The notes beneath the pieces are model-generated. The model was not told where the DNA came from and did no database searches. It saw nothing but the letters and a program-made list of their open reading frames with translations. From positions 67,935,753-67,999,752 of the forward strand of contig OZ026525.1 of assembly GCA_964019695.1 (NCBI GenBank): 64,000 bases of DNA. The letters run 5' to 3'. This DNA comes from Loripinus fragilis (taxonomy: Eukaryota; Mollusca; Bivalvia; Lucinida; Lucinidae). Positions 53,694 through 64,000 of the stretch are shown in pieces. Within the stretch, counting starts at the first letter, position 1; every line of letters begins with the position of its first letter. The position numbers and the translations under genes were made by a program.

Positions 53694-54215
53694 TTACGTC
53701 AGAGCCGTCATAGAGTCTGAGGCCTGACCCACCGTCGTGCAATTAAAGAGGAAACCATAGCTATAAACCGTGATTGGGTTTAAAACTAGGCATGTAGACT
53801 GTCGCATGATATCCAAATTATATCCAACCCTTATATTACGTTTTACTCTCTTTTTGAATTGATCACTAAAATTAGGTTTTCCAACAGTTCGTTTGAATTT
53901 ATAGACTAAATCACCATAAAATATAGGTTCTGATATGCCTTGTTGCAGAAGAGTTTTTAACCCAATGTTGTATTTAACAATTAACTCTGAGTGTCTGTGG
54001 TAGAATTTAGAAAATGCTTTTCGAATTTTATGATATCTACAACCTTGTTTTAATAATTTAGCAGTTAAAAATAAGTTTCTGTTGTTGAAGTCATCAACAT
54101 TAGAGCACACTCTAGCAAAACGAATAAGCCGAGAAATATATACACCATGGGAAGGAGAGCGAGGAACATCTCCATCAAGAAATGGGAAATTTACTATTTC
54201 AAAATTAAAATCATC
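53694..54215 (-). pseudogene. Penelope-like RT, C-terminal (thumb and beyond) segment
   Basis: Reads through DFNNRNLFLTAKLLKQGCRY and KFYHRHSELIVKYNIGLKTL to GQASDSMT near 53710. The frame is open over 138 codons from 54110 and extends upstream in frame to about 54215. It is separated from the RT core by a frame break in a T-run (54227-54241 region). This is the C-terminal block that follows the RT motifs in this group of Penelope-like proteins. Confidence 0.8.
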
Positions 54216-54222
54216 CTGTTTA

Positions 54223-54800
54223 TCATAAATTTAAAAAAAAAACTATGCCATTTGTTATAGACAAGTTCAAGTCCAAAAACGGAGCTTCAGTATCAGAAGA
54301 ATTCGCCTTATTTAACTGAAGTTCAGTGGGATATATCTGACCTACCATTTGTTCAAAATAAGGATTATCAATATTAAGTAAGTCATCTAAATATCTGGAG
54401 GTAGAGTTAAAAGCTTCAATAATATCAGCTTGATTATTGTCTGACAGAGACAACATAAAGTCTCTCTCATAACAAAACAAAAACAAATCTGCAACAAGAG
54501 GAGCACAATTAGTACCCATTGGAATACCGACAATTTGTCTATATAATTTTGAGCGAAATCTTATAAATAAATTGTCCAAAAGATAATGGAGCGCATCACA
54601 CATTTTCTGACATGACCACAATTTATATCGTTTAGGTTGTTCAGAAGTAAAAAGGCATTTTTATCATTACAAGCCAAATAAAGTGAGCCCTCTCTGTTAA
54701 ATGTTTGTTCAATTATTTCTGTTAGTTTTTCTTTTATTAGATTATGAGGAAATGTAGTATAGAGAGTAGAGAAATCATATGTAGACAAACCAGATGCTAG
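54223..54800 (-). pseudogene. Penelope-like RT core, two broken frames
   Basis: Frame 1 (54788-54561) starts STYDFSTLYTTFPHNLIKE, the motif containing the first catalytic Asp. Frame 2 (54621-54223) has GIPMGTNCAPLVADLFLFCY and RYLDDLLNI, the Q/M-G and catalytic D-D motifs, then EAPFLDLNLSI. The two frames overlap by a shift, so the enzyme cannot be made intact. RT of this kind copies element RNA from a nick or chromosome end. Confidence 0.88.
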
Positions 54801-55312
54801 AAAACCTCTAGACTTTGATTTATTAAGAATTTCACCTGAATTTTTAATAGACCAAAATACATTTTTACCATTTCTTTCATAAACTGTTGTGCAATATTAA
54901 ATGACATGGGTTTTAATTGCAGTGAGGCAAGAAGTCAAAAGAATAGACAACTCAGTAGTTGTACATGCACTAGAATAAGCAATAAAACGCGACTTATAGG
55001 GCCGTTTATGAAGTCTATGTAACCAGTATAACGTAGGAAGCTTGCTATGGTCCTCATCAACAAACAACCCAAACTAAGCTGCCATATGGCATCGATGCCT
55101 ATCAACGATAGACGTCTCATCAAGCCTGTTATGCTCATATGTTTTGGCACTGCAGTGCTAAGTTCTTGCGTTAGGGTGTTAATATAGTATCTTTTTCAAA
55201 CGACCACAACATTGTTAGCAGCCTTATCTGCAGGGGCCAAAACAAACTTCCTATGGAATTCCTGAATCCCTTTCTTCAAGTGTCTAAAAGTGAATTTAGG
55301 TTTAGGTGGTAG
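54801..55312 (-). pseudogene. Penelope-like element, N-terminal coding remnants
   Basis: Minus-strand pieces in different frames: KKGIQEFHRKFVLAPADKAA near 55290-55220, then a stop after NNVVVV, then YYINTLTQELSTAVPKHMS near 55190-55130, and the 54935-55150 frame. The blocks keep the expected order ahead of the RT core but contain several stops. Confidence 0.7.
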
Positions 55313-56487
55313 AAAATTTGCTTCCTAATGCATTCAAAGGGAGCATTTCTGAAAAGTTGATTTTTTGGAAAACTGTAGAAGCCTTACTCATTATTCTCTC
55401 TTGATATGTTTAACCTAATGAGACAATGGCTATAAATAAGTTCCAAAGGTCAAGGTTGACCTTTGACCTTTCAGCTTAGGCCGCTCATATTGGAGTCACA
55501 TCAATATATTAAAACATAATTTTCTCACAAACCATCGGTCCAATTGAACTCAAATTTTATGTGAAGACTCCTTATGGTAAGTGAACCCAAATTTATGCAA
55601 ATTATTTTGGTCACATGACCAAGATGACCGCCACTCCATATATGGTAAAAAACCTTTAAAAATCTTCTTCTCCAGAACCAGAAGGCCGATGACCTTGGGA
55701 CTTGGTATGTAGCATTGGGGTAGTGGGGCTTACCAAGTTTGTTCAAAAGATGATCCTAGGTTGACCTTGACCTACTTAACGTCAAGGTCAAATTTGCTTC
55801 CTAATGCATTTAAATGGGATTTTTTTTTTGAGAAGTTAATTTTTTAAATACTGTTGATTCCAAAGTCATTATTCTCACTTGATATATTAAACCTAATGAG
55901 ACAATGGCTATAAATAAGTTTCAAAGGTCAAGGCCACCACACCCATATATGGAAAAAAAACTTTAAATATCTTATTATATGGAACAAAAGGCCAATGTCC
56001 TTGGGACTTGGTATGTAGCATTGGGGATGTGGTCTGTAGCAGGTTTGCACAAATGATGAATCTAGCTTGACCTTGACCTACTTTATGGCAAGGTCAAATT
56101 TGATTCTTATGCATTTACATGGGAAAAATCTTGAAATGTTCATTTTTTCTATAACTGTTTAAGCAGAAATCATAATACTTTCGAGAAATGTTTAACTTTA
56201 TGAGACAATGGTTTTATATAAGTACCAAATATTAAGCTGACCTGTGAACTTTTATCCAATGCCACTCATTTGGACTCCACATACCTATCTAAACATTGGT
56301 TTCTCAGAAATCACTGGGCTGTTTGATGGAGTATTCATTAGATTGTTTTAGATCACTTGACCAAAATGGCTGCAACACCCATATATGGTAAAACAAAATA
56401 TGTTTCATTATAAGCCGTAAAACCTTGACCTATTTTAACTTTATTAAAGAGATCAGGTGAGCGCCTCAGGACCTTCAGGTCCTCTAG

Positions 56488-56851
56488 TTGTGTCTTTTAA
56501 CTGAAACAAAATCAAATCAGCTATTTAAAAGCAATCAAAGATTTATGTCGACTGAATAGTAAGTAACATATTTATCCTCACCAAATCAGACTCGTTTATC
56601 TATAAATCACTGAAATGCTGTGTGTATGGTAGAAACTACATGGTTTTAGTGTTGGGCTCTTGTTTTGTAATTTGGTTCCTGATGCCCATTCTAGTTTAGC
56701 AATCGAGACAGCTGGGTGCTTTACTTTAAACTGCGTTGTGGTTGTCTGTGTTTTGTGTCCAATCCTCATGGTGCCATGGGCTGGTCTGCAGTCTGTGGTT
56801 ATGGCATTTTCTTGTTCATATTCACTTGTAGAAAGAAATGATGAGACACCG
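56488..56851. other. no gene recognised; dispersed motif at 56740-56830
   Basis: ATGGTGCCATGGGCTGGTCT and GCAGTCTGTGGTTATGGCAT are a diverged copy of the motif at 12610 and 27975. Confidence 0.45.
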
Positions 56852-57094
56852 GGCCCCGAGGTTATAAAACTGTTTTCATGCTCAACTCAACTGAGCACGA
56901 AATCTCAACTGCTCATAAAAAGTAGAATACCGACAGATAAAGAAGTGTCTTGCTTTAAGTCTCTCAGATGTTGGTTTTATCATGCTAATAAATGTTAAAA
57001 TGCCAACAGTTGTTGACATTTTAACATTTATGAGCAAGATAAATTTCTTGCTCAGCTGAGTTGAGCATGGAAAACGTTTTATAACCTCGGAGCC
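56852..57094. mobile_element. 243-bp palindromic MITE with GGCCCCGAGGTTATAAAAC ends
   Basis: The left end GGCCCCGAGGTTATAAAACT with CATGCTCAACTCAACTGAGC is mirrored by GCTCAGCTGAGTTGAGCATG with GTTTTATAACCTCGGAGCC. Centre: TTAAAATGCCAACAGTTGTT facing GACATTTTAA. Confidence 0.88.
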
Positions 57095-58330
57095 TGATAA
57101 CATCAAGCATTTATAAATAAATGAAGTAAAACGTTGTATATGTTACATAAAATATAAGGCAATATGTTTGTCTGTGATCTGTTGTTGTTTAAAGAAATGG
57201 CTCCAATGCAGATTGCTATTCTTCTCATTCCTAGGAAGTAATGCAGTCACACGCCTATTATAAAGCATGTAAAGAGAGAAATGGGTATCACGTGATTAAA
57301 CATTTTTTGCAAGATTTAAATGTTTTGCAGTGTCCATGCATACTTCTGAAATATCACCCTAACTCGGGATAAAGTCTAAATTTTTACCACTTTCTGGCCA
57401 CGTTTTTTTTTCAAATTTCAATTCTCTGGGTCCTCTACTATAACCACCTTTCATATTTACATATTTTAAAAAATCATAATTTTAAAACGTGTCACTTTCG
57501 GTTGGTAACAGGGATGACAGTATCTGGGATGACAAAAAGTATGCAAAAACAATTTTATGTTGCCTCCTGGAAGCAAGAGCTTGAAAATTTTCATCAATAA
57601 TATTGAGGCCCGTCATACTTTTCCGATGTTTGATTTTTTTTATATGCAACATTTTATTTTTTTCTAGAAAGATGGGTAACAGCGATGGCATATTACCTGT
57701 CTTACTCCTACTTACTGTAGTTAATATTTCAAATTTACCTTTAAGCATAATTTTTCTAAAATTAGTTAAGTTTTTTTTTTATAAAATTAGATCTCCTGAC
57801 CTCGCAAAAGTCCTGTGCAATATCATTATCATTAATAGTAACTTTGTCTCATCTATAACTGAAACTGGGGTAAATGAGATGACACAAACTGCGGGACATG
57901 CCAAAACAAACACAACACGGCTTCAAATCAAAACCAAATGATATTGGTCGTTTCTGTCATTGGTAGACATCTATCAAAGACTAAAATCGCGTCTCTGATT
58001 GATTTGTTGTAAACGAATTTTTTGCCAAACTGAAGTCCAACCTTCACTATTTTGCGAAGCGACAAGGGAATATAAGGGGGATAACTCTTAATTATTTAAA
58101 AGAAATATGAACAACTGTATTTAGTATCCCAGTGCCTGTCGTAAATGTTAGATAATCGGTCATGGTACCAAAGTCGAGGTTCTTGGCCTAGAAAACAATT
58201 ATACCGGTATTTAGGTAAGGGGACAGGAATTCCTCAGCTTTTGTAGAACGGCTCATATATAGAATTATTATTCTGAACAAGCCATGTTTTAGCAAAGAGC
58301 AATGTGGACTTGTAGCAGGCAGGCACACAG
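57095..58330. other. no gene recognised
   Basis: AT-rich. Overlapping open frames at 57482-57748 (minus) and 57603-57941 (plus) have no domains. No repeat family matched. Confidence 0.4.
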
Positions 58331-58336
58331 GCTCTC

Positions 58337-58397
<61 letters not shown>
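58331..58397 (+). repeat. (TC)n microsatellite, ~66 bp
   Basis: Pure CT/TC apart from one CCC interruption near 58347. The minus-strand frame across it reads alternating Arg-Glu and is an artefact. Confidence 0.97.
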
Positions 58398-58399
<2 letters not shown>

Positions 58400-58576
58400 C
58401 AGAATCTCAACCGATTTACTATCCTAGCTTTCAAACCTAGCCTGTCTTTTCCAATATTAGAAATCAAGTTCACATTATAGTTGAGAGTTGAAGCAGATGC
58501 TAACATGCAGATGTTGCATTTTATTAAATTTCTGTTTTAAAATGATTTAATACCCCAATTGATTTTAAGCCTTTTA

Positions 58577-58985
58577 ATATAGCTAACCGGAGCGAAAGGC
58601 TCAAGGTGAGATATTGTGATCAGTCTTCGTCCGACGTCCGTTCAGCGTCGTCCATAAACATTTTCTTACTTGCACGCAAATGTTACCCATTATTTACCTA
58701 TACCGAATTTGCACAAGTGGTTCCGCTCCACTGAACAAAATGGCCACCAGAGCTACATTGTAAATAAAGAACAATCTTTAAACGGCAAGTCTGAACCAAT
58801 GATCGAAATTTAAAATAATCCACACAAATTTTCTCAAAAACACCCTATACCAAATGTTACATAACATAAATGGTTCAGTTCCGCTGAACAAATGGCAACC
58901 AAAGCTAAAAAATAGAAAACAATAGAAAACGTCTCCCACGAAAGTAAATTGCATCCTCATAAAACGCTCTTTCTACATTTGCAAA
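58577..58985 (-). repeat. ~145-bp minisatellite element, reversed and truncated
   Basis: Begins AGCTAACCGGAGCGAAAGGC and TCAAGGTGAGATATTGTGAT, then has two reversed monomers, marked by CACAAGTGGTTCCGCTCCAC and GAACAAAATGGCCACCAGAG (complement of the CTGGCGGCC and GTTCAGTGGAGC blocks of 1-789). Confidence 0.75.
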
Positions 58986-58993
58986 AATGGTTA

Positions 58994-59291
58994 CATGCGC
59001 GGATCTAGAGGGGGTGACAGGGAGTCCGGACCCCCACCCCCTGAAAAATCAACAAATATAGGGTGTTTTAGCAATACTGGTCCGTATCCCATAAAATACA
59101 CAAAGCTACCAAACCAGCATTCCATGTTGGGCCGTCATCGGCACGCCAGCGTTTCCCTGGCGGACCGATGGTGGTCGCTTTTAGTGGTATCCTATCTCCC
59201 TTCATCACCCCCCCCTTCCCCCCCCCCCCCCCCCATTAAAAAAAATTCAAAATTGGACCCAATCTAACAAAACTTTCTGGATCCGCGCATG
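58994..59291. mobile_element. GCGGATCCAGAGGGGG-family element, copy 3
   Basis: Ends CATGCGCGGATCTAGAGGGG and CTGGATCCGCGCATG. Carries GAGTCCGGACCC, the same CAGCATTCCATGTTGGGCC block as copy 2 and a C17 run near 59218. Confidence 0.85.
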
Positions 59292-59395
59292 GGTTCTGCG
59301 CCGCATAACAGAAAAAAGAGAAACCTTTAAACATCATCCCCTGAACAGCTGACCGATGATGCTCATAACACAGATGGGGCCAGCAGAACAAAACA

Positions 59396-59631
59396 AGGTA
59401 CTGTCGTGCCAGCCAAGAGTGACAGTGACTTCATATTTTGTTTACAAAGTTATCAAGGACTTATAATCGATAGATCACTTGTGTGTTAATTCTATCCTCA
59501 GGATAGTATTGATACACAAGTCATCTATCGATTCGCGTTAGCTCAGGTGAAGTGTACACGTTGGCTTTCAACTAAGCAATTGTAAACAAAGTATAACGTC
59601 ACTGTCACTCTTGGTTGGCACGACAGTACCT
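59396..59631. mobile_element. 236-bp MITE with AGGTACTGTCGTGCCA ends
   Basis: AGGTACTGTCGTGCCAGCCA at the left is mirrored by TTGGTTGGCACGACAGTACC at the right, continuing through AAGAGTGACAGTGAC and GTCACTGTCACTCTT. Inside, ATCGATAGATCACTTGTGT faces ACACAAGTCATCTATCGAT. Nearly the whole unit is palindromic. Confidence 0.88.
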
Positions 59632-60305
59632 GAACTTTTGCGGGTTTTTTTTTTTAATTTAAATAAGCTTGAACTTCTCCATATGTCTGAAAAAGTGTCT
59701 AGAACATATGGAAACTACATTTATTTGAAAAAAATGCTTATCGCTAAAAAATATGCAAACTGAACAGGATTTGTTTGATGGGATCGACCAATGTGACTAG
59801 ACGGCGTGTCAAGATTAAGAACCGCGTGGCCACTGTGTCCTCTAGCCTCTTTTTATGCTGGGTACATGTAAGTTTGCATGCTTTTTTCGCATGCTGATTT
59901 TCCACCCAAAATTGGCTTTATTATTGTTAAAAAACTATCACCTGAGCGTCAAATTGTTTGGATTCAAATCAAGTCCGGCAGGTTTCAAAAAGGTATCTGT
60001 CGACGGCGACACTAGCACTACGGGTTTTTCTAGGGTGACACAAAAGTCAGCATCAACTTTTTAGGATTAAAATACCTTATACACGTACCTATGCATGGTC
60101 CATTGATTTCGCTGTTTGATGCATATTGATTGATGACGTTGTCATTAAAATTAATTAATTAAAACCGGCCTTGTTCATTTTTTAAAAAAAGTAAAGTGAC
60201 CTATATTAAAAGTTTCAGTGATAGTGAACGTGACAAACAAAAACTGGCACTTTAGCCGGCGCTTAGGGGCTCACAGCTTAGATGAAGGATACGTTTGTGT
60301 TTAAT
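59632..60305. other. no gene recognised
   Basis: A 69-codon open frame at 59855-60064 has no domain. No repeat match. Confidence 0.4.
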
Positions 60306-60307
60306 AT

Positions 60308-60540
60308 CTCACCTGAGCCGAAGGCTCATGGGTGAGTTATTAGTCAGCGACGGTCGTCCGTTCATGGTCGGTCCGTCAATATTTCAAATACCTCATTAAC
60401 TCTAATTTTATATGGAGATTCTCTAGGATAAGGGAGCATAAAAGTTGTTCAAATGGTCCTGGTCCCATGACAAAGATGGCTCAGTGACACGCCCATTTAT
60501 GGTGAAAACACTTTGAAATCGTCTCCAGATTATTAGGATA
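60308..60540 (+). repeat. AGCTCACCTGAGCC-family element, truncated copy
   Basis: TCTCACCTGAGCCGAAGGCT and CATGGGTGAGTTATTAGTCA, then GGTCGTCCGTTCATGG, TTATATGGAGATTCTCTAGG and ACGCCCATTTATGGTGAAAA. These parallel 52917-53100 and 55570-55650. The 3' end of the family is missing. Confidence 0.75.
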
Positions 60541-61182
60541 GATCAATTGATAACAATTTACAGCTAATTTTGATTAGATTATCATTGAGATAAACAACCA
60601 GGCATGGTTAATGCACACTTACCCCTAAAACTATTCCTATTCTCTACCCCATTATGGTGTTTTCAAAACGCTTAGACATATAAACTGTTAGTTTCATATT
60701 GTTACAATATCAAAGACAAGTTCTGTCTGAAAATTTCAGATTCATATCTCTAAAAAAAAGTTATGTATGTGTATAGAATGGCATGTTATATAGTGATAAT
60801 GCAAAAATTAAAAACACGCAATTAACTTTCTCTATGATCCTTTTTAACTGACATGTAACCTAGAGTTCGACAGCATCAGTTTGGCACTATTTTGGAAAAT
60901 AGGTCTAGATTATTTTTGCGTTTATTTGAATTCAAAGTAAGCATTTTGGGTAAAGCTGCGGCACTTTTAAGGGTATACCCCCAAAATAGGGGTTGGTGTT
61001 TACAGGTCACCGTAGAAGTTTAGCAAAATGACCAAATGACATTCTGATGTGTCCAGCAGACCAAGAAAAGACTAGGGCAACAAACTGTTACAAACTGGAT
61101 GTTCTTTTGAAGAAATTTGTACACGAAAAACGTCTCTGAAATAATGTTTGGGTGATGCTTAACTTATTTCTGACTGTATATT
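60541..61182. other. no gene recognised
   Basis: AT-rich DNA between two mobile elements; nothing supported. Confidence 0.4.
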
Positions 61183-62486
61183 ATTGTAGATAGCGTATCT
61201 CTGTACCTAGTCAAGTCTGTTCCAGCAGACACCTAACGTCGAAACAATGGCGTACCAACGTCAATGCGACGTGCATCGACGTTGATACAAAGAGATATTT
61301 ACTTTTTTTGTAAATACCAAAAATAAACTGAAAGCCAAAAGTAACTTTACACTTTGATCTACCAAATATATTTTTACGGTTTTTGATTTTAACCAAATTA
61401 AATATTGCAATGAGTTGATGGTACCCACCCTAACCTAATTCACGAAAAACAATTTCGGTAAATTAATCATCTTTCGAGTTATCTGTGCTTTCATTAAAAA
61501 CACAAAACCAGCATTTTCGAACAAAATCCAAAGTAAACCTAGGATTGGAACACGCTATTTTAAGGGACATCGATTGCCCATTAAAAATACTGCAAGAAAA
61601 ATTGTCTCTGACGTATAGTTTGTTTTTGACAGCATCTTAAAGTTGATTCACTTTGAAATTATCTCCCTTTGAATTAAAACAATAGTAAACTTTAGTCCCT
61701 GCTAAAAGTTTTATCTCAGATGACATTGGAGTTTTTAATCAGCGATTTGTTAAGACTAATGCCCTAAGTATGCCACACAATAATCTGTTAAAGATTCCAA
61801 TCGGTTTGGAAGAAAAACGGCAGACAATTTCTTATGGGAAATGCCAATAAAAGCACTGTAAAGTTCTCAAAAAGGCGTATGTACGTAAAATCACAACTCT
61901 AATGTGTGTTACTCGAAGGATGATCCGAGTTGATTTTAACTGTAAACAACAATTCAATAGCCTGTCTTTCAGACTGGTTCTTTAAAGTTAAAAAATGTTA
62001 AATCGCAAAGCTACAGTAACAGATCAAAAGTGATGCGTTTTTGGAAAAGTTTATTTTGCCCCTTGCCTTTTTCATTAGGGCATAGTGGTTGCATTTATGA
62101 CAGCAAAAACACGAAATTCAACTGCCATATGAATAATTGATTTAATTTTAATATGAGTTAAACACATTTTAAATATCACTTACCAATAACCAGAAAAGGC
62201 ATATGTAATAACAGTGTAAAGTTACTTTTGGCTTTGAGTATACCTATCTCAGGAGTTGAAAACATCATAATTTTAACTCCTGCTGCGCACTCGTAAAAAT
62301 TCTGTTTTCAACACACTCGATGAAATAAATTTGGTTTTCACCTCAAAAAAGTACACAACCTCTATGTATCAACGTCGATGCGACGTAATGACGTCGCATT
62401 GACGTTGGTAAAGGTACGTCGTTGTTTCGACTTTATATGCCTGCTGGAACAGACTTGACTAAGTACAGAGATTCGCTATCTACAAT
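61183..62486. mobile_element. 1.3-kb element with ~110-bp inverted ends rich in ACGTCG
   Basis: The left end ATTGTAGATAGCGTATCTCT with AGTCAAGTCTGTTCCAGCAG is mirrored on the right by GCTGGAACAGACTTGACT and CGCTATCTACAAT. Subterminal ACGTCAATGCGACGTGCATC faces GTCGATGCGACG and TGACGTCGCATTGACGTTGG. A second inward pair, AAAGCCAAAAGTAACTTTAC (61332) and GTAAAGTTACTTTTGGCTTT (62215), extends the symmetry. The middle has no coding sequence, so it is non-autonomous. Confidence 0.85.
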
Positions 62487-62551
62487 ATCGGCGACATCTG
62501 TCACCATCAAGATTTTTTTCCACGGGACCCCGTGTGGCGCGAAACCATAAC

Positions 62552-63697
62552 TATACTTAAGGAATAAAGAAACGCAACAAACACTTCGAGTCATTGTAAG
62601 CATACACTATAATGCAAGTTTTTAGTGCAAATGATACTTATCCATAGGAGCAGTATGTGTCCGTCAAATTGCAGCAGGTTCAACGTAATTATCGATTACG
62701 TAATCTTTTTGGTGCGCGTAACCAACCTGACCCCCGTAGTAAACTGCTGAAACAGGGTTAATAAAAATAAAACCAAAGTTTGAATCAACCATTGGTTTAT
62801 TGTTTTAAAAAGTCTTGGCATAGATTGCGGATCTAGGAAATGATCAAATGGCGACGTTTCAGTAAGATTCTGAAACGGCTTAACGTCATTGACGTCAACT
62901 CTGAATACTGCGTGAAACGTGTAATTTTTCTTTTCTGCTTGAGATTTATTCATTTTAAGGATGTTTTATTCAAGAATTATGACTTGAGATCTTCAGACGT
63001 CAAAAAACTCAATTCTGACGTCAAAATTCGATATCCTACGTTTTAATGGTTTCCATGATGTTAATGTGTTTTTCTAATGATAAAATGGTCCAGTGACAAA
63101 GTTTAGGTTACAGTTAACAGGTTTGGTGTTCACTCTCCGCATGTATCAGATGTTTTCTTTTGCGTTATGCCGTGTTTTGTTTGGCTAACGTCAATGTAAA
63201 CACCCTACCAGCGTATTTCTACGGTATCTGAAAAGTCAGTTTTTTCCCAAGAAAGCATGTTCTGATGTCTCTAGGTTTATCTTATCCTGTATATTCACCA
63301 GCGACCCAAACCCGACGGCTCTAAGTGACGTTTATCGTTTATTCACTACCATTGTGTATCTTGCCATTCAAGTAGCGTGTTTTGACGCAATATTTGACTG
63401 CATTACGAATATGATTGGACGTTTGTTTAATTTGCACATTGTCAAGTCGACGCCAAATAACCAAACATGAAAAAGACGGGGTTTCTTGATCTTTATTCTG
63501 ACGTAAACGTCACATTTTACGTTTCCATATGTTTTCATCTTGTAGCGTAAAATGTAGCGTTAAAATGACGTTTTGGTATTTCATCACATGCTATTAATAC
63601 TCAATAAGAAATTTTCATAAGAGATTTTACCAAACCGTCATTTAAAAACTCAAAAATTAAATTTTTGTCGGTTGCGTTTCTTTATTCCTTAAGTATA
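62552..63697. mobile_element. 1.15-kb element with perfect 27-bp inverted ends and TA flanks
   Basis: TATACTTAAGGAATAAAGAA plus ACGCAAC at 62552-62578 has its exact reverse complement at 63671-63697. Reading the outer TA as a duplicated target gives ends TACTTAAGG and CCTTAAGTA, the pattern of Tc1/mariner-type insertions. The inside is unusually rich in ACGT words, with two full TGACGTCA palindromes (62892-62899 and 63015-63022). The two short overlapping frames near 62700-63046 have no domain, so there is no transposase here. Confidence 0.85.
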
Positions 63698-64000
63698 TGT
63701 AGTCACGTTTTCATGCGCGAAATGTGAGATAAAAAATGAGATGATTTCATATTATGTATATCACGCCATAAGACGAAATGACCTAATTCGCAAACTGGCG
63801 TCTAGACAAACTGCAACTGTATACATATACACAAAACATGAGATGATGTAGATGTTTATCCTAATAAACGTGAAAAAGGTAGAAACGGTTCAACATTTAT
63901 CACTGGAGAAGCGTTGGCCTAAAGTTGGTTTAGTAGGTTCACACCAAAAGGGTGGCAGCTCAGCTTCCACCTCTTTTGGTGTTAACTTACACTTTTTACA
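63698..64000. other. no gene; hairpin at 63941-63983
   Basis: ACACCAAAAGGGTGGCAGCT faces AGCTTCCACCTCTTTTGGTG just before the window edge, a small palindrome with two mismatches. Nothing else recognised. Confidence 0.6.

Larger units (their letters stand above)
53155..55312 (-). mobile_element. Penelope-like retroelement, broken copy
   Basis: The flanks define the insertion: the host unit reads AACGTCAAGGTCAAATTTGC at 55780 but is split after GTCAAGGTCAAA at 53152 and resumes at AAAATTTGCTTCC at 55312. On the minus strand the order is: an N-terminal block with FVLAPADKAANNVVV near 55230, the 54935-55150 frame, STYDFSTLYTTFPHNLIKE (54787), the RT core (54621-54223) and a C-terminal block (54110-53694). 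Several stops and shifts separate these. No GIY-YIG endonuclease was seen. The 53160-53690 side is non-coding tail, related to 27905-28140. Confidence 0.85.
52911..56487 (+). mobile_element. AGCTCACCTGAGCC-family element, interrupted by a Penelope-like insertion
   Basis: Starts TTTAGCTCACCTGAGCCGAA and GGCTCATGGGTGAGCT (itself a palindromic head), then CCGGCGTCCGTCCGGCGTCC. Ends AGATCAGGTGAGCGCCTCAG and GACCTTCAGGTCCTCTAG. The body is a tandem of units marked by GGGACTTGGTATGTAGCATT (55697, 55999) and TTGACCTTGACCTACTTAAC (53121, 55762). No coding sequence of its own. A shorter member lies at 60308-60530. Confidence 0.75.

Noticed and set aside
58234..58506. 90-codon minus-strand frame with alternating Arg-Glu
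   Set aside because: Produced by the (TC)n microsatellite; such frames are open by composition alone.

Overview
This is animal nuclear DNA from an invertebrate, most likely a heterodont bivalve mollusc. It is AT-rich and has no operons, ribosomal genes or closely packed genes. It is dense in short repeat families that I associate from memory with clam and mussel genomes: elements starting or ending in AGCTCACCTGAGCC, minisatellites with AAGGTCACAGTGACC cores, GCGGATCCAGAGGGGG elements, and palindromes around GGAGCAGTCTGATCTGGG. The taxon is an inference from repeat style; no conserved host gene is complete enough to fix it.

Positions 1-26489 are built around an ancient duplicated segment. 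Copy A (1-10541) and copy B (19663-26489) share the same repeat array and flanks, but each carries different insertions. Copy A has a 6.36-kb composite element (790-7147) ending in AAAGGATCATTGAC inverted repeats, an 876-bp block, and a 620-bp block holding a MITE with perfect 73-bp inverted repeats. Copy B has a 5.0-kb foldback element (21140-26151) with long tandem-structured arms and an internal decayed gene. Copy A preserves the empty site of that foldback. Between the copies lie further minisatellite elements, a decayed zinc-finger-linker array and one convincing host exon on the minus strand (18782-18878, second half of an Ig domain), so part of this DNA may be intron of an Ig-domain gene.

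Positions 26490-40458 hold small MITEs, hairpins, a broken RNase H fragment of a non-LTR retrotransposon (29911-30580), a tRNA-Phe-like SINE head and several stretches with nothing recognisable.

Positions 40459-47880 are the clearest unit: a 7.4-kb APE-type non-LTR retrotransposon (LINE) with ORF1 (coiled coil plus RNA-binding-like part) and an intact-looking ORF2 (2A-like GDIHPNPGP motif, endonuclease, reverse transcriptase, zinc knuckle). It is flanked by an exact 14-bp direct repeat that contains ATGGCG. Left of it is a promoter-like block with TCTCGCGAGA. Right of it the ATG reads into a 14-codon open exon ending in a good splice donor. The LINE therefore appears to sit on the start codon of a candidate host gene.

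Positions 47881-64000 contain hairpins, MITEs, a tRNA-like SINE head, a broken Penelope-like retroelement (53155-55312, minus strand) nested in an AGCTCACCTGAGC element, and two TIR elements near the right edge (61183-62486, 62552-63697). The only long intact reading frame in the window is LINE ORF2.
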